Assembly: GCA_002706605.1 (NCBI GenBank)
Contig: PALT01000033.1
Location: forward strand, 372,001 to 436,000
Origin: Rhodovulum sp.
GTDB lineage: Bacteria > Pseudomonadota > Alphaproteobacteria > Rhodobacterales > Rhodobacteraceae
DNA: 64,000 nucleotides
Direction: 5' to 3'
This document shows positions 16,300 to 26,931 of the stretch, piece by piece. Both the position numbers and the translations under genes were made by a program. Each line of letters opens with the position of its first letter. Within the stretch, counting starts at the first letter, position 1. The notes beneath the pieces were generated by a model that ran no database searches, had not been told where the DNA came from, and saw only the letters and a list, made by a program, of their open reading frames with translations.

Positions 16300-17571
16300 C
16301 TAACCGTTCTCTTTCAGGATTTCACCCGCCAAGTAGAGCGAACCGCAAATCAGGATGCGCGCGTTCGGTGTCTCGGCGACGATATCGGTGATCGCGGTCA
16401 TGACGTCATCCGATTGAACGGCGTTCATTCCGGCATCACGGGCGGCTGCGGCGGTTGCCTCGGCCGGTAGGGTGGCCTCGGACCCCGGAATGCTGACGGC
16501 ATAAAGTTTCTGCGCGCTGGCGGCCAGCGGGCGCAGGTATCCGCCGATGTCCTTGGTGTTCAACATCCCGCAGATCATGAACAACGGTCGTTCCGGCAGG
16601 CGCGTCAATGCCTCGGCCAGCGCGTCACCGGCGGCGGGGTTGTGCCCGCCGTCCAGCCACAGTTCGGCGCGATCCGCGGCGTCCACCAACGGGCCGCGGC
16701 GCAGGCGTTGCATCCGCGCGGGCCATTCGGCCTTGGTCACGGCGGCCTCGCACGCGGCGTCGTCAAAGCCCAGAACGCGCAGGGCCGCGATCGCCGCGCC
16801 CGCGTTTTGCACCTGATGCGCGCCGATGAGGGCGGGCAGGGGCAGGTCCAACAGGCCCGTTTCGTCCTGATAGATCAGGCGACCGCGCTCTTCCCAGACG
16901 TGCCACTGTTGACCATAGGCAAAGACCGGCGCGCCCAGCTTGGCCGCCGTCGCCTCAATCACCTCCATGGCCTCATCCTGTTGGGGGCCGACGACAACGG
17001 GCACACCGCGTTTGATGATGCCGGCCTTTTCGCCCGCAATCGCGGTCAGGGTGTTGCCAAGGAATTGCTCATGGTCGATCGAAATCGGCGTGATGATCGA
17101 CACGGCGGGTGTGTCGATCACGTTGGTCGCGTCCAAACGCCCGCCCAGCCCGACCTCGAGCAGCGTGTAATCCGCAGGCGTGCGCGCAAAGGCCAACAGA
17201 CCCGCGACGGTCGTGATCTCGAAATAGGTGATGTTTTCGCCACCGTTCTGAACGTAACATTCGTCCAGAATTTCGGTCAGGTGATCCTCGGAAATCAATT
17301 CACCCGCCAAACGGATGCGTTCATGAAACCGTGCCAGATGCGGCGACGTATAGGCGTGCACGGATTTCCCCGCACCTTCCAATCCCGCGCGGATCATGGA
17401 TTGGGTCGATCCCTTGCCGTTCGTGCCCGCGATATGGATCACGGGCGGCAGGTCGTTTTGCGGATTGCCAAGCGCACCCAGCAACCGCCACACCCGATCC
17501 AGCGTCAGGTCAATCACCTTGGGGTGCAGCCCCATCATGCGCGACAGGATTACATCAGACCCTTGGGCCAT
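16300..17571 (-). CDS. folC: folylpolyglutamate synthase / dihydrofolate synthase
   Basis: 423 residues, normal length for bifunctional FolC. The enzyme adds glutamate to dihydropteroate and then extends folates with gamma-glutamyl residues using ATP. The P-loop HIAGTNGKGS is at about residues 45-55 and the Mur-ligase-type motif LEVGLGGRLDATNV follows. The C-terminal ligase domain has LDGGHNPAA. It is 26 nt downstream of accD, a pairing conserved in many proteobacteria. Confidence 0.95.
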   Translation of the reverse strand: MAQGSDVILSRMMGLHPKVIDLTLDRVWRLLGALGNPQNDLPPVIHIAGTNGKGSTQSMIRAGLEGAGKSVHAYTSPHLARFHERIRLAGELISEDHLTEILDECYVQNGGENITYFEITTVAGLLAFARTPADYTLLEVGLGGRLDATNVIDTPAVSIITPISIDHEQFLGNTLTAIAGEKAGIIKRGVPVVVGPQQDEAMEVIEATAAKLGAPVFAYGQQWHVWEERGRLIYQDETGLLDLPLPALIGAHQVQNAGAAIAALRVLGFDDAACEAAVTKAEWPARMQRLRRGPLVDAADRAELWLDGGHNPAAGDALAEALTRLPERPLFMICGMLNTKDIGGYLRPLAASAQKLYAVSIPGSEATLPAEATAAAARDAGMNAVQSDDVMTAITDIVAETPNARILICGSLYLAGEILKENG

Positions 17572-17597
17572 GGCATTTCCCCTTGGTGGGTGGCCGA

Positions 17598-18518
17598 TCA
17601 GGCCTTGTCTGCGGGTTCTTCTGCGGGGGCCGGTTCCGCGGGCGCGGGCAGTTCGCCTTTGATCGCGGGGGGCTGACCCATCAGCATACGGATGATCGTG
17701 ATCAGTTCATCACGCATTTCGGTCCGTGCGGTCACGCGGTCCAACATCCCGTGATCCAGCAGATATTCCGCGCGCTGGAACCCTTCGGGCAGCTTTTCGC
17801 GGATGGTCTGTTCGATTACGCGGGGACCGGCAAAACAGATCAGCGCGTTGGGCTCGGCAATTTGCACATCGCCCAGCATCGCATAGGACGCGGTCACGCC
17901 ACCGGTCGTGGGGTGGGTCAGAACGACGATATAGGGCAGGCCCGCCTCTTTCAGCATCTCAACCGCCACGGTTGAGCGCGGCATCTGCATCAGGGACAGG
18001 ATGCCCTCTTGCATCCGCGCGCCACCCGCCGCCGAGAACAGGATCAACGGACGGCCCAGTTCGACGGCACGTTCGGCAGCGGCCACAATGGCGTTGCCCA
18101 CATACATGCCCATCGACCCGCCCATAAAGCTAAAGTCCTGCGCGGCGGCCACGATCGGGGTGCCGCCCATCTGACCCTCGGCGACCAACATCGCCTCGGC
18201 TTCGCCCGTGTTTTTCTGGGCGGCCTTCATGCGGTCGGGATATTTTTTCTGATCTTTGAATTGCAACGGGTCGGCCACAGGCGCCTTGACCTTGACCTCG
18301 GTAAAGATACCGCCGTCAAACAGGTTGTCGAACCGTTCACGCGGCGTGATCGCCATATGGTGGCCACAGCTGGTGCAGACGTTCAGGTTGTCGGTCAGTT
18401 CGCGGTGGAACAGCATCGTGCCGCACTCATCGCACTTGCGCCACAGGTTTTCCGGCACCTCGCGGCGGGAAAACAGCGAGTTGATCTTGGGGCGAACGTA
18501 ATTCGAAATCCAGTTCAT
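17598..18518 (-). CDS. accD: acetyl-CoA carboxylase carboxyltransferase subunit beta
   Basis: 306 residues. An N-terminal C4 zinc ribbon (Cys 29, 32, 48 and 51) precedes a crotonase-like carboxyltransferase domain. With AccA it transfers CO2 from carboxybiotin to acetyl-CoA to form malonyl-CoA, the first step of fatty acid synthesis. Motifs MGGSMG and SAAGGARMQEG support the call. The C-terminus is a Pro/Ala/Glu-rich tail of about 20 residues, as in other Rhodobacterales. It is first in the accD-folC-VOC transcript. Confidence 0.96.
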   Translation of the reverse strand: MNWISNYVRPKINSLFSRREVPENLWRKCDECGTMLFHRELTDNLNVCTSCGHHMAITPRERFDNLFDGGIFTEVKVKAPVADPLQFKDQKKYPDRMKAAQKNTGEAEAMLVAEGQMGGTPIVAAAQDFSFMGGSMGMYVGNAIVAAAERAVELGRPLILFSAAGGARMQEGILSLMQMPRSTVAVEMLKEAGLPYIVVLTHPTTGGVTASYAMLGDVQIAEPNALICFAGPRVIEQTIREKLPEGFQRAEYLLDHGMLDRVTARTEMRDELITIIRMLMGQPPAIKGELPAPAEPAPAEEPADKA

Positions 18519-18585
18519 ACGGGCCTAACCTATAACGCTTTGGTCGCACCCGAAATAAGCGGGCGCGCGGAGAAATGCAATCGGC

Positions 18586-19464
18586 CTATCGGGATAGGAC
18601 GCGGATCAACACCCGCCACAGCACGAACATTAGCACAAACTCGATCAAAAGCCCGCCCGTGGCGTCCATTTCCGTGATATCGGCCTGTGTCCGGAACAGG
18701 GCATAGCCCGTCAACGTCCCCGATTGCGCGATGAACAGCATGGCAAAACAGTTGTTGACGAAGTGAAACGCCATCGCCGCGCCGATGTTGCCCGTGCGCC
18801 GCGTCAGGTCCACCGCCATCAGGCCAAACAGCGTCGCCCACAAAACGACCAACCACCCCTGCGCGCCCAGTTCGGGATTGTAATGCAGCAGACCGAAAAT
18901 CACCGAGGGGATGACCGCCCAGATCCAGCCGCTGCGAAACCGTGCGGCCAACTGTTGGGGTAGATAGGCGCGGAACAACAGTTCCTCAGCGGAGATCTGG
19001 ATCAGGATCAGGAACAGGGCCATCGGCAGGATCCACATCCAGTCCGCTGCGTCCATGTTCTGGATTGGCTGTTCGGACGTGTAATAGATCGCGCCGGAAA
19101 TCACATAGACGGGGAGCAGAACCGCCAAGGCGCGCCCGAAACTGCGCAAAAACGGCGCCCGCGGCCCGAACAGGGTAAAGGGTGACCGGTAATGACAGGC
19201 GGGTGCGGCGATGAACGGCCCCAGAAACATCCCCACAAAGGTCAGCAACACCACTGTCATCGCGGCGGGCGTCGATGGTTTCACCAACCCCATGATGAAC
19301 CCGAAATATTCCAACGGTCCCTTGATCGGATAGAGCGCGACGAAAATCACTGCTGTCGCTGCCGCATAGACAAACAGGATCAACAACAGCCCGACCAAGA
19401 GGCGCCAGATTTGCGCATAGGGCTGGGCGGGGGCGATGTAGGTGTTAAAAGCTCGGGGGCGCAT
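18586..19464 (-). CDS. CPBP family intramembrane metalloprotease
   Basis: 292 residues with about eight hydrophobic helices. The CPBP/Abi motifs are EELLFR (glutamates in the first motif), a central FGLLHYN with the conserved His, and a C-terminal HFVNN. The family includes Rce1-like prenyl proteases and bacteriocin-immunity proteins; the bacterial substrate here is unknown. It is separated from accD by 67 nt and reads in the same direction, so it may lie upstream in the same transcript. Confidence 0.87.
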   Translation of the reverse strand: MRPRAFNTYIAPAQPYAQIWRLLVGLLLILFVYAAATAVIFVALYPIKGPLEYFGFIMGLVKPSTPAAMTVVLLTFVGMFLGPFIAAPACHYRSPFTLFGPRAPFLRSFGRALAVLLPVYVISGAIYYTSEQPIQNMDAADWMWILPMALFLILIQISAEELLFRAYLPQQLAARFRSGWIWAVIPSVIFGLLHYNPELGAQGWLVVLWATLFGLMAVDLTRRTGNIGAAMAFHFVNNCFAMLFIAQSGTLTGYALFRTQADITEMDATGGLLIEFVLMFVLWRVLIRVLSR

Positions 19465-19596
19465 GGGGTCCTGCTCTGGTTTTCAGGTGACGCTAGCGAA
19501 GGCGTGCGCAAACGGCAACGGTCAGGGCGCGCGGTTTGTCGCCATTGTGCTTTTGAGGGCCTTGTCCCGATGGGCCGCGACAGGTATCCGCGTGCC

Positions 19597-20229
19597 ATGA
19601 TGCATTCAGTACGGATCATTGCGGCCGCGTTTATGTTGGCGCTGTTGGGGGGATGTCTGACGGTTGCGGGCCGTGCGCCGGTGACGCGTGTCGACATCGT
19701 GCCGGGCGACTTGGCGTTGGGCGCGCCGGGGGGCTATTGTGTCGATCATTCCCGAAATCAGAGGGGGCAGGACTCGGTTTTTGTCCTGTTGGCCAGCTGT
19801 GCCGCCATTTCCGGCGATCCGGCCCAGCCGCGTCCGGTGTTTCCGGCGATTTTGACCGCGACCGTGGATCTGCAACCCATCACGGCCGAAAGTTTCGCCC
19901 AAATTCGTGAGGCGCTGCCGGAATATTTTGCCCGCGCGGACATCCGCGCCACCCTGTCGCGCGACGGCACCGCCCAGAGCATTGAGTTGCTGACCGCCGA
20001 GCAAACCGGTGACATGTTTATCCTGCACGCCCGCGACAGCAGTCAGGACGCCTCGCCCGCGCTGGCCGAGGATTTGTGGCGCGCCCTGTACCTTGAGCGC
20101 GGATATCTGGTGTCGGTGACCCTCTTGGCCCTCAGCGACCGACCGATTTCCGATCAGGCCGCGCGCCGCACCTTGGCCGAGTTCGTGTCCGCCACCCGCC
20201 GCGCCAATCGGCAGGGCGAAACGGGGTAA
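19597..20229 (+). CDS. predicted lipoprotein, unknown function
   Basis: 210 residues. The N-terminus MMHSVRIIAAAFMLALLGGC has a hydrophobic core and lipobox LGGC, so it should be a lipid-anchored envelope protein. The mature region contains two cysteines in an SxC-AAIS context and a C-terminal amphipathic part. The frame extends far upstream without a better start; the second ATG at 19600 is equally possible. It is divergent from the CPBP gene. No family is recognised. Confidence 0.75.
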   Translation: MMHSVRIIAAAFMLALLGGCLTVAGRAPVTRVDIVPGDLALGAPGGYCVDHSRNQRGQDSVFVLLASCAAISGDPAQPRPVFPAILTATVDLQPITAESFAQIREALPEYFARADIRATLSRDGTAQSIELLTAEQTGDMFILHARDSSQDASPALAEDLWRALYLERGYLVSVTLLALSDRPISDQAARRTLAEFVSATRRANRQGETG

Positions 20230-20354
20230 ACGGGTTTTTCACACAAAAACACGATGTTATGCGAAACAATCTCGCGCACTAGGGTTGGTTGTTTCCCGTT
20301 TGGGGATAATATGGTGCTGGGGATTCGGGTTGGACAGATAGGAAAGACGCGGGG

Positions 20355-21122
20355 ATGAACCTTCGGTCGGTGGCTGACAACATTTTGCTGAAACGGACGG
20401 TGCGCCGGTTGGCCCGCGCCGCCGATGCCGCGAAAACCGACGATTTTGCCACGCTGCGGACCTCTCGCAACCGCGCACGCGAATTGCGCCGCCAGATTGA
20501 AAAGCTGTTGTTCGTGGCCGACACGCGTCTGACCCTGCCGCGGATCGGGTCAAACGCGTTTCAACGCCCCGTGGGGTCCGATTGGGGATATCGCCCGCAA
20601 TTATGGCGCGGACCCCTGTCGCCTGTTGGGGCCGCCGCCGTCGAAAGTCGCACCGAAATCGGGGATGAGGCGACGATCTTTCACGACTGTCAGCTGTCTG
20701 AACTGACCTATCGACAGGTGCGCAACACGCGTGAGGCGGATTTGGCGCCGTTTGGCCTGCGTCTGGACGTGTTCAAATTCGACGGCTCGTTCCTGTCTCT
20801 GGTGGTGAACATGCCGCCCGAGGGGACCGAGGGTCTGCGCAAACGCCACCTTGTGCGCGTGGATGCGATTGTCGAGTTGGAAAAGCCGCTGGAAATCTTT
20901 GCGCGGCTCAACATTCAGCACGGGCCCAACACGGAACAGATCGTGCGCGAACTGCCCTTGAACAGCGGCGATATCTTTGTCGAATTCGATCTGGCCTATA
21001 CCAACCTGAACGAAAAGCGGGTGGAAAAGATGTGGCTGGACCTGATTTTCGAAGGGCCGGAAATGAACCAGATTACCCTGCGCGACGTCACGATAAGCCG
21101 TCGCCCGCGGGCCGAACTATAG
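20355..21122 (+). CDS. conserved protein of unknown function (Rhodobacterales type)
   Basis: 255 residues. An N-terminal basic helical region of about 55 residues (KRTVRRLARAADAAK and RARELRRQIEKLLFV) precedes a compact beta-rich domain with motifs WGYRPQLWRGPL and TIFHDCQLSELTYRQ. No signal peptide or membrane segment is present. It looks like a family known from Rhodobacterales genomes (possibly DUF6478; from memory, not verified). AGGAAAG and GGGG precede the ATG. The next unknown gene follows after 9 nt, so the two are probably translated from one mRNA. Confidence 0.75.
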   Translation: MNLRSVADNILLKRTVRRLARAADAAKTDDFATLRTSRNRARELRRQIEKLLFVADTRLTLPRIGSNAFQRPVGSDWGYRPQLWRGPLSPVGAAAVESRTEIGDEATIFHDCQLSELTYRQVRNTREADLAPFGLRLDVFKFDGSFLSLVVNMPPEGTEGLRKRHLVRVDAIVELEKPLEIFARLNIQHGPNTEQIVRELPLNSGDIFVEFDLAYTNLNEKRVEKMWLDLIFEGPEMNQITLRDVTISRRPRAEL

Positions 21123-21131
21123 GGGTGCGCG

Positions 21132-21512
21132 ATGACTGAGGCCACTTTGACCAAAACCCGTTTCGTGTCCGGTGTGTGGGAGGGCGTTCTGGAAATGACG
21201 CCCGAAAACGCCACGCCGACGGACATCGTCGTGCGCCATCTTGGAGCCGAAGTGCCGGACGTCACCGTCACCCAAGACGAGGTGAACCAAGGCCGTTATT
21301 GGGTCAAGGTCCCGATTCCGGTGACGGCGATCGGCGATGGGATTCAGACATTCGTGTTCCATGCCCGCGCGGACGACACGGTTCTGAACAGCTTTGCCTT
21401 GGTCGCGGGTGAGCCTCTGGCCGATGATCTGCGGGCCGAGATTGATTTGCTGCGCGCCGAACTCGACATGCTGAAAAAGGCGTTCCGCCGTCACTGTGTC
21501 GAAACCATGTGA
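21132..21512 (+). CDS. conserved small protein of unknown function, C-terminal coiled coil
   Basis: 126 residues. The first 90 look like a beta-sandwich (alternating hydrophobic strands, VTVTQDEVNQGRYWVKVPIP). The last 35 form a charged amphipathic helix with leucine spacing (AEIDLLRAELDMLKKAFRR), likely a coiled-coil or docking helix. It lies 9 nt after the preceding unknown gene and is probably its functional partner. No signal peptide. Family not recognised. Confidence 0.7.
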   Translation: MTEATLTKTRFVSGVWEGVLEMTPENATPTDIVVRHLGAEVPDVTVTQDEVNQGRYWVKVPIPVTAIGDGIQTFVFHARADDTVLNSFALVAGEPLADDLRAEIDLLRAELDMLKKAFRRHCVETM

Positions 21513-21546
21513 CCGGTCCATGCGGGTGACGCGGCGTTGTGCGTGA

Positions 21547-23616
<2,070 letters not shown>

Positions 23617-23627
23617 TTAACGGTTTC

Positions 23628-23676
23628 GAAAGGCGCGACAGTCGTTGCGAATACCGCAGTAATGTCTGCGCCTTTC
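23628..23676. repeat. inverted repeat after fadH
   Basis: GAAAGGCGC-GACA and TGTC-T-GCGCCTTTC pair with a single bulge around a 22-nt loop. It lies 12 nt after the fadH stop and upstream of the LysR gene. No T-run follows on the plus strand. It may be a weak terminator or mRNA-stabilising hairpin. Confidence 0.5.
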
Positions 23677-23740
23677 CCCATTGTTGCCAGATTTCACCCC
23701 AATAAACGCATGAACAACCGATGTGTTTGAAGGGTGCAAG

Positions 23741-24646
23741 ATGGACCGATTGACCGAAATGGAAGCGTTCGCCACCGTTGTGGATCAGGGCGGCTTTACC
23801 GATGCGGCCAAAAAGATGGGGATTTCGAAATCGGCGGTTTCGAAGCACGTGTCCTCGCTTGAGGCCCGGCTTGGCGCGCGCCTTTTGAACCGGACAACGC
23901 GCCGCGTTTCGCCGACGGAAATCGGTCTTGTCTATTACGACCGCGCCCGCCGTGTGCTGAATGACGCAGGCGAGGCCGACGCGATCGTCACCTCTATGCA
24001 ATCCGCGCCATCGGGTCTGTTGCGGATTTCGGTTGCCACGGATTTCGGCGTGAACCACCTGTCGCCGGTGATTGGCGAGTTCCTCAAGGAATACCCGGAC
24101 ATCACCGTGAACATGGTTCTGAACAACCGCTATGTCGAACTGATCTCGGAAGGGTTCGATATGGCCGTCCGCGTGGGTGAGCTTGAGGATAGTACCCTGC
24201 GCGCCCGCAAATTGACCGAGACCACCAAACGCATGATCGGCTCGCCGTCCTATTTTCAGAAATACGGACGCCCCCAACGGATCGACGATCTGAACGAACA
24301 CAAGCTGCTGCATTATTCCAATCAGGCGGCTGGCAACGTCTGGCGTCTGACCGCGCCGTCGGGGGAACGTCGCCAAATCCGCACCGCCGGTTGGTTGTCG
24401 GTGAACGATGGGCAATCCTTGCTGAACGCGGCGATTTCGGGTCTGGGCATCGCCTATCTGCCCAGTTTCCTCTACCGCGAGGCGATGGAACAGGGTCTGG
24501 TCGAAGAAGCCATTCCCAGCCTGCCGGGCGAATCCCTTGGGATTTACGCCGTCTATCCCCCGGGCCGTTTCACCCAGCCCAAGGTGCGCGCGTTTATTGA
24601 TTTCCTTGTCGCCAGCTTTGCAGACAAGGGTCCCGAAATCTGGTGA
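23741..24646 (+). CDS. LysR family transcriptional regulator
   Basis: 301 residues. The N-terminal winged HTH (residues about 4-62, MEAFATVVDQGGFTDAAKKMGISKSAVSKHV) is followed by a periplasmic-binding-protein-like effector domain. The closest general type is the AaeR/DsdC-like subgroup that begins MDRLTEMEAF. The start is chosen by AGGG 6 nt upstream and the family N-terminus. No divergent target gene is present; the preceding gene fadH is on the same strand. Confidence 0.9.
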   Translation: MDRLTEMEAFATVVDQGGFTDAAKKMGISKSAVSKHVSSLEARLGARLLNRTTRRVSPTEIGLVYYDRARRVLNDAGEADAIVTSMQSAPSGLLRISVATDFGVNHLSPVIGEFLKEYPDITVNMVLNNRYVELISEGFDMAVRVGELEDSTLRARKLTETTKRMIGSPSYFQKYGRPQRIDDLNEHKLLHYSNQAAGNVWRLTAPSGERRQIRTAGWLSVNDGQSLLNAAISGLGIAYLPSFLYREAMEQGLVEEAIPSLPGESLGIYAVYPPGRFTQPKVRAFIDFLVASFADKGPEIW

Positions 24647-24686
24647 TCTGAACAGGGTTCATCCTGCCGACTGTCATAGGGCAGGG

Positions 24687-25631
24687 CTATTGGGTCGAGG
24701 TCAGTATGACTTCGACCCTTCTGTTTTCGGTGCGCCCGTTTTCGGTCAGGTTCGTGGACAGCGGCGACAGGTATCCCACGCCGTCGGCCTGCATCTGATC
24801 CGCGGGCACGCCAAGGCCGCTTGCCAGATAGGCCATCACCGACTCGGCCCTGCGTTTGGATAGGGCGACATTCCCGTCCAGCGCACCCACCGCATCCGTA
24901 TGCCCGACCAGTGTCACGTGACGATCAGGGTTGTTGCGCAGATAGGTCGCCAGTTCGATCAAGGTGGCGGTGTCCTCGGTGCTCAGCTCGGACGAACCGG
25001 GGGCGAATTCCACGTCGCTCAGGACGACATGCCCCGTGGTTTCCAGCCTCTCGTGTAAATCGCCCGCCGTGACCGGCCGGTTGTCCAGATCGGGTGTTTT
25101 GGTTGAGGTCGTCGTGGGCACCAAGGCCTCGGCATCCGCCGGTGCGACATGGGTGATCTGGATGAACCCGCGTTGCATCGACCGGCTGACCAGCACGCCC
25201 AGAACCTCGGGGCCGCTTTCGGCGTCGCGGCGCAGGGTGACATAGCGGAAATCGCCAAGGTTCACGTGCATCACCGGTTCGGGCAGCACGTCCATCGCGT
25301 ACCGGAAATCATAGCCGCCACATGCCGCCGTGTCACATTCATAGAGCACCTGAAACCCGTCAGTGGTCAGTTGATCGCGCAGGGGCGTCAGGATTTGCAG
25401 CGTCGTCAGGGCCGCATCGGACAGGTGAAACGCGCTCTGACTAAAGGCGCCTTCGGTCGCCAGGGTCGGCAGGGTGCCATCCCGATAGGGGCCGGTGGCA
25501 AAGGCATGGCTGCCGACCGGTTCGGTGCGGGTGTCGACCACGCGCGCCGCACCGGGCAGGTCAAGGACCAGCGCGGACGCCGGAACCGACCACAGACCCA
25601 GACAGGCCGCATATGCCACCCCGCGCCACAT
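24687..25631 (-). CDS. OmpA family protein
   Basis: 314 residues with a signal peptide (cleavage near ASA). An N-terminal region of about 175 residues has two cysteines (YECDTAACGGYD). The C-terminal OmpA/MotB peptidoglycan-binding domain (about 198-314) contains VEFAPGSSEL, LVGHTDAVG, LSKRRAESV and NRRVEVIL. It likely ties an envelope complex to peptidoglycan in the periplasm. Its ATG overlaps the stop of the upstream gene by one base (TAATG). It is the last gene of a four-gene overlapping operon with cinA. Confidence 0.88.
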   Translation of the reverse strand: MWRGVAYAACLGLWSVPASALVLDLPGAARVVDTRTEPVGSHAFATGPYRDGTLPTLATEGAFSQSAFHLSDAALTTLQILTPLRDQLTTDGFQVLYECDTAACGGYDFRYAMDVLPEPVMHVNLGDFRYVTLRRDAESGPEVLGVLVSRSMQRGFIQITHVAPADAEALVPTTTSTKTPDLDNRPVTAGDLHERLETTGHVVLSDVEFAPGSSELSTEDTATLIELATYLRNNPDRHVTLVGHTDAVGALDGNVALSKRRAESVMAYLASGLGVPADQMQADGVGYLSPLSTNLTENGRTENRRVEVILTSTQ

Positions 25632-26203
25632 TACCGATGGGCACCGTGATAGGCGTCATTGGGCTGCATCTCGGTGGCGGCGGCCACGCGGTTGGTCATG
25701 TTGAAAAACGCCGCGACCGAGGCGATGTCGAAAATCTCACGCTCGGAGAACCCCACCTCACGCAGGGCCGCGCGGTCGGGGTCGTCGATGCGGTCGGGCG
25801 TTTCGGTTAGCTTGAACGCGAAATCCAGCATCGCGCGTTGTTTGGCGGTGATCTTGGCCACGCGATAGTTCATCACCATCGCCTCACCCAATTTCGGATC
25901 GCCCGACAATTCCCGCACCGCCGCGCCATGGGCCACCTGACAATACCAGCACCGGTTGGCCGAACTGACCACGACCGCGATCATCTCGCGTTCCAGTTTG
26001 CTCAGCCCGCTGTCCCCCAGCATCAGGTCATTGTACATCGCCGTGAACGTGTTCAGTTTCTCGATGTCAAAGGCATAGGCCTGCAGGACATTGGGGATCA
26101 TGCCCAGCTTGTCCTGACAGATATCGAAATACTTCTGCGTCTCGGGCGGCAGGGGATCCAGCATCGGCAGGTCCAGCGCCATGATCGGGGCGGTGTCGGT
26201 CAT
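25631..26203 (-). CDS. AhpD-like (carboxymuconolactone decarboxylase family) peroxidase-related protein
   Basis: 190 residues. The AhpD-type redox motif is CWYCQVAHG (Cys-x2-Cys-x3-His), and the fold is all helical. Members reduce peroxides with a thiol partner or decarboxylate lactones; this subgroup is usually annotated as peroxidase-related. It overlaps the preceding GNAT gene by 4 nt and the following OmpA gene by 1 nt, so translation of the three is coupled. Confidence 0.88.
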   Translation of the reverse strand: MTDTAPIMALDLPMLDPLPPETQKYFDICQDKLGMIPNVLQAYAFDIEKLNTFTAMYNDLMLGDSGLSKLEREMIAVVVSSANRCWYCQVAHGAAVRELSGDPKLGEAMVMNYRVAKITAKQRAMLDFAFKLTETPDRIDDPDRAALREVGFSEREIFDIASVAAFFNMTNRVAAATEMQPNDAYHGAHR

Positions 26204-26931
26204 TCCGTGTCCTTTTGCGCGGGTTTCGCGCGGTAATGGTACTGTCCGACCACCTGCATATTCAAGTTTTCATATAGGGCCAGCGCGCCTGCGTTCCCCC
26301 GCGTCACAAGGACCGACAGGGTGGTTGCGCCGTTGGCCTTGGCCCAGCATGCGGCGGCGCGCATCATGTTGACCGCCACCCCGCGCCGCCGCCGCTCGGG
26401 CGCGACGGTTAGGGCATGGACGTATGCGGCATCGCCATGGATCGCCGCAAACCCCGCACCGGCGGCGCGATCATCGGTACGGCCAAGGATGCTGGTTTTC
26501 GGATCGCAAGACCGTTCCATCACGTTGATCCGCGCGGGTCCAATGCCGCCCGCGTCCCAGATATCCAGCATGATTTGCAACGGCGGCCAGACGGTAAAGG
26601 CCGAGATCGGTTCGGGCGGAACGGCCAGCCTGTCGATACCCCCGCGCAGGATCACCACCGGATCAACGATCTGATAGCCGCGCGCATCCAGTTCTGCGTC
26701 AAACGCGTCCTGACCGTCCTTGATCATGAACAGGGGCGGCTGGTTCAGCGCGGCCATTGCGCCCTCGGCCATATCAATCGCGCTTGGATCGAAATCCCCG
26801 TCCAGCGTCGCCGCCGACACGCGTTGCCCGCCGTCCAGACCCGTGCGGATGGTCCACGGGCCGATGCGCGCGGCCTTGGCGGGGGACCACGTTGCCTCAG
26901 CCTCTAGGTACAGGGCGGGATCGGTGCTCAT
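26200..26931 (-). CDS. GNAT family N-acetyltransferase
   Basis: 243 residues. The C-terminal acetyl-CoA binding segment is recognisable as VAPERRRRGVAVNMMRAA, followed by a second acyltransferase-like strand-helix (LVTRGNAGALALYENLNM). The N-terminal 110 residues are less conserved. Substrate unknown. ATGA overlaps exist at both ends (cinA upstream, AhpD-like gene downstream). Confidence 0.85.
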   Translation of the reverse strand: MSTDPALYLEAEATWSPAKAARIGPWTIRTGLDGGQRVSAATLDGDFDPSAIDMAEGAMAALNQPPLFMIKDGQDAFDAELDARGYQIVDPVVILRGGIDRLAVPPEPISAFTVWPPLQIMLDIWDAGGIGPARINVMERSCDPKTSILGRTDDRAAGAGFAAIHGDAAYVHALTVAPERRRRGVAVNMMRAAACWAKANGATTLSVLVTRGNAGALALYENLNMQVVGQYHYRAKPAQKDTE

